Source of the DNA: Bacillota bacterium
GTDB taxonomy: Bacteria > Bacillota > Clostridia > Christensenellales > Aristaeellaceae
Direction: 5' to 3'
DNA length: 23,417 bases
NCBI GenBank assembly: GCA_023459675.1
Contig: JAEWTC010000147.1
Coordinates: forward strand, 1 to 23,417
The translations under genes were made by a program, and so were the position numbers. Shown one piece after another: positions 21,020 to 23,417 of this stretch (the first letter of the stretch is position 1; the number at the start of each line of letters is the position of its first letter). The notes under the pieces are model-generated. The model made no database searches. It saw only the letters and a list, made by a program, of their open reading frames with translations, and was not told the origin of the DNA.

Positions 21020-21712
21020 ATGACGATTCTGATCGTGGGCGGAGGGAAAGTCGGGTATTATTTGGCCAAAGCGTTGGCAACCGATAAGCATCGTATTGTG
21101 CTTTTGGAGGCGGATAGCGATCATTGCGGAAAAATTAACGACGAGCTGGACCGGCTTGGCGTTGTATTAATCTGCGGAGACGGTACGGAAATGAATATTC
21201 TGCGGGATGCTGGCATTGAATATGCGGATATTTTAATCGCCGTTACGGGTTACGACCAGAACAATCTGGTCGCCTGCCAGCTGGCCCGCCAGTATTTCGG
21301 CGTGCCCAGAACCATCGCGCGGGTTAACAATCCCAAGAACATCGAAGTATTCAAACGTCTGGGCGTCGATTCGGTTGTCAGCAGCACCGCGTACATCGCG
21401 GATATGATCAGCCAGGAAGTGGACTGGACGGGCGTGAACCAAACCCTGGCCAAAAAGGTGGGGGACGTGCGTATCCGTGATCTGTTGGTCGGCAAAGCGT
21501 CGGTTGCCAACGGGAAAAGCCTGACCGAGCTTACCATGCCGGGCGGTACGATTTTGATCACCGTCGTGCGCGACCGGGAAGCGTTTATCCCCAACGGACA
21601 GACGCGCATTCAGGAAGGTGACCGCGTGATCGCCCTCTCCCATGAAGCGGATGCAAGGCAATTAGACGCGTACTTCTCCGGCGAAACGGGAGGGCTGGCA
21701 CATGAGGCGTAA
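21020..21712 (+). CDS. trkA: TrkA-family potassium channel regulatory (RCK) protein, second copy
   Basis: 230 residues. ATG 21020 is set by AGGAGG (21004-21009); GTG 21011 is too close to that site. RCK_N domain has the full nucleotide motif GGGKVG (7-12) and E30 after the second strand, suggesting NAD-type binding. An RCK_C domain spans about 140-220. Together with the upstream copy it would form a heteromeric gating ring under TrkH. The 3' end overlaps the start of the 61-residue membrane protein by 11 bp, implying translational coupling. Confidence 0.92.
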   Translation: MTILIVGGGKVGYYLAKALATDKHRIVLLEADSDHCGKINDELDRLGVVLICGDGTEMNILRDAGIEYADILIAVTGYDQNNLVACQLARQYFGVPRTIARVNNPKNIEVFKRLGVDSVVSSTAYIADMISQEVDWTGVNQTLAKKVGDVRIRDLLVGKASVANGKSLTELTMPGGTILITVVRDREAFIPNGQTRIQEGDRVIALSHEADARQLDAYFSGETGGLAHEA

Positions 21713-21887
21713 CGCTGCGCTCCAACCCGGAATATCCATCACGGGGGACGGCTCACGGCAAGCCAACGGCGTGCGAAAAGGCCGCGGTAAGTTCTTATTG
21801 GGGCTGTATGGCATGCTGGCGGAAATTTTGTTCGTTCTTGGTCTTGCGCTGATCGGCTTTTTGTTCTCACTTTTTGGCGGATGGTGA
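21702..21887 (+). CDS. Small single-pass membrane protein between trkA and trkH
   Basis: 61 residues. ATG at 21702 lies inside the end of trkA, preceded by GGGAGGG (21689-21695), so it is probably translationally coupled. The N-terminal half is polar and basic (RRNAALQPG, RKGRGK); the C-terminal half is one strongly hydrophobic helix, about residues 31-59, ending FLFSLFGGW. I recognise no family. By position it could be an accessory subunit or assembly factor of the Trk channel, a small-protein role that annotation often misses. A chance frame is possible but the ribosome site, overlap and clean helix argue for a real gene. Confidence 0.65.
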   Translation: MRRNAALQPGISITGDGSRQANGVRKGRGKFLLGLYGMLAEILFVLGLALIGFLFSLFGGW

Positions 21888-21894
21888 AAACGAT

Positions 21895-23406
21895 ATGATG
21901 AACGGCCGAAACGGCGACGTCACTTGGAAACCGATTGTATACTACATCGGCCTGGTCATCGTCGGCCTTGGCATGCTGATGATCGTACCAATGTTCACTT
22001 CCCTGCTCTACGGCGAGTGGCCCATCGCGGTAGTATTTGCGTTCTCGGCTGCGGCGACGCTGTTTGCGGGCGGCCTTTGTATGGTTTTGCTCGGTAAATA
22101 CCGTAAGGCTCGCCTCGGTTGGGGTGAAGGCATGAGCATCACCGCGGGCGCCTGGTTTCTCGGCATGCTGGTATGCGCCGTTCCTTACGCCTTGAGCGGC
22201 AACTACCTTTCCTACCTGGACGCCTGCTTTGACGTGATGAGCGGTTTTACCACAACGGGGCTTACGCTTGTGCAGGATATCGACCATCTATCCAACGGCT
22301 TGAATATGTGGAGGCATATGCTTACCTTCGTTGGCGGGCAAGGCATGGTGGTGCTGGTGCTGACGGTGATGACCAAGGCGAGCAGCGGCCTTTACAAGAT
22401 GTACGTCGGCGAGGGCAAGGACGAACGCCTGATGCCTAACGTCGTGCATACGGCCCGCAGCATCTGGCAGATCAGCCTTGCGTACCTTGCCGTCGGCACG
22501 GTTTGCCTTTGGATGATCGGCATGGCGGATGGCATGGCGGTTGACCGCGCTTTTTTACACGGGTTGTGGATCTTCATGTCGTCCTGGAGCACGGGTGGGT
22601 TTGCGCCGATGTCCCAGAATATCCTCTACTACCACAGCACGGTCTATGAGTTGGTCACGGTTGTGTTCTTTGTAATCGGCTCATTCAACTTTGCGCTGCA
22701 TTACGCGGTGTTTACCGGAAAAAGGCGTGAGCTTGTTAAGAACGTGGAAACGCTCTCCTTTACGATAACCGTAACGTTGCTTACGCTGATCGCCTCGTTG
22801 GGCTTGATTCGGCTCAACGTGTATCCCGATGCTTTTGCTCTCTTCCGGAAAGGCTTTTATCAGCTGATCTCCGGCCATACGACCACCGGTTTTATGACCA
22901 TATACGCCCGCCAGTTTTACCACGAATGGGGCGATGTGGCGTTGTTTGCGATTATCTTGGCTATGCTGATCGGCGGCAGCGCATGCTCGACCGCGGGCGG
23001 CTTCAAGGGCTTACGGATGGGCATAATATTCACGGCATTCCGCCGCGACGTAGCCCGCATGGCGCAGCCGGAATCCATGGTGGCGACGAAGCGCTATCAC
23101 CACATCCGGGATATTGCGCTGGATGACGGCGTTGTACGCAGCGCCATGCTGATCGTCATACTGTACGGCGTTACTTTCACGGCGGGAACGCTTACGGGTA
23201 TGCTTTGCGGATATCCGTTTGGGATGGCTGTGTTTGAATCGGCGTCGGTCACCGGCAACGTGGGTTTGAGCATCGGCCTGACGACCGCCGCCATGCCCGC
23301 GGTTCTCAAGATCGTCTACATTTGCATTATGTGGCTGGCGCGGCTCGAATTCATGTCGATCCTGGCGTTGGGCGCGTATATTGCGGCGAAGGTGAAGCGG
23401 ATATGA
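21895..23406 (+). CDS. trkH: TrkH-family potassium uptake protein
   Basis: 503 residues from ATG 21895; the ATG at 21898 and TTG at 21874 are alternatives, since the ribosome site is weak in each case. The protein carries the four-fold pore of the Trk/Ktr superfamily. Filter segments are SGFTTTGLT (116-124), SSWSTGGFA (229-237), SGHTTTGFM (326-334) and SVTGNVGLS (451-459), each with the conserved filter glycine. Hydrophobic helices surround each pore loop, and GGSACSTAGGFKGLR (360-374) is a typical intracellular-gate region. It forms the membrane channel gated by the two TrkA proteins upstream. The stop TGA overlaps the ATG of the next gene. Confidence 0.95.
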   Translation: MMNGRNGDVTWKPIVYYIGLVIVGLGMLMIVPMFTSLLYGEWPIAVVFAFSAAATLFAGGLCMVLLGKYRKARLGWGEGMSITAGAWFLGMLVCAVPYALSGNYLSYLDACFDVMSGFTTTGLTLVQDIDHLSNGLNMWRHMLTFVGGQGMVVLVLTVMTKASSGLYKMYVGEGKDERLMPNVVHTARSIWQISLAYLAVGTVCLWMIGMADGMAVDRAFLHGLWIFMSSWSTGGFAPMSQNILYYHSTVYELVTVVFFVIGSFNFALHYAVFTGKRRELVKNVETLSFTITVTLLTLIASLGLIRLNVYPDAFALFRKGFYQLISGHTTTGFMTIYARQFYHEWGDVALFAIILAMLIGGSACSTAGGFKGLRMGIIFTAFRRDVARMAQPESMVATKRYHHIRDIALDDGVVRSAMLIVILYGVTFTAGTLTGMLCGYPFGMAVFESASVTGNVGLSIGLTTAAMPAVLKIVYICIMWLARLEFMSILALGAYIAAKVKRI

Positions 23407-23417
23407 AACGACTCATG
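23403..23417 (+). CDS. Start of a further gene, truncated by the window end
   Basis: ATG at 23403 overlaps the trkH stop in an ATGA arrangement, and GAAGGTGAAG lies just upstream. Only five codons are visible (MKRLM), so nothing can be said about product. The overlap suggests it continues the trk operon. Confidence 0.35.

Overview
The window looks like a chromosomal stretch from an anaerobic Bacillota, most likely class Clostridia; I cannot name order or genus. The basis is strong AGGAGG-type ribosome sites, GTG and TTG starts, GC-rich genes with AT-rich promoters, an LplABC-type sugar transporter lacking its own ATPase, nickel-pincer LarA homologues, and a KdpDE-like/TrkA-TrkA-TrkH potassium module. 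No rRNA, convincing tRNA, transposase, integrase, phage gene or CRISPR array is visible.

Layout. 1-230 is the 3' end of an unrecognised gene with a terminator at 354-378, followed by about 700 bp without a gene. 1069-16379 is one catabolic locus. It comprises (a) a plus-strand pair, an iron-type alcohol dehydrogenase and an Ldh_2-family 2-hydroxyacid dehydrogenase; (b) a minus-strand pair, a TIM-barrel GHL-like protein and a divergent LarA homologue, which meets (a) at a 44-bp perfect palindrome; (c) a long plus-strand operon, divergent from (b), encoding a glyoxylate-carboligase-like ThDP enzyme, two LplBC-type permeases, a large substrate-binding protein, two related FAD-dependent oxidoreductases and a canonical LarA; (d) a convergent IclR-family regulator. 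16380-17593 holds no convincing gene. 17594-23417 is a potassium-homeostasis region: a short KdpD-like kinase, a KdpE-like regulator, a TPR protein, two TrkA proteins, a 61-residue membrane protein and TrkH, then the start of another gene.

How it may work (inference). The transporter would import a hydroxylated acid or small glycoside. The GHL-like protein may process it, the LarA proteins would invert C2 of a 2-hydroxyacid, and Ldh_2 and/or the FAD enzymes would oxidise it to a 2-oxoacid. The ThDP enzyme would ligate or decarboxylate the oxoacid, and the alcohol dehydrogenase would handle the resulting aldehyde. A motif, (A/T)TAAAA-NNN-AATTTCA, lies at the three catabolic promoters, with a half-like copy before iclR, suggesting one regulator for the locus. 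The carboligase-like enzyme carries the catalytic Glu that true Gcl lacks, so its reaction may be new.

In the potassium region, direct repeats CCTCACA/CTTCACA/CTTCACA spaced 11 and 21 bp sit just upstream of the TPR-trkA-trkA-trkH operon. They make that operon a plausible target of the adjacent KdpE-like regulator; no kdpFABC is present in the window.
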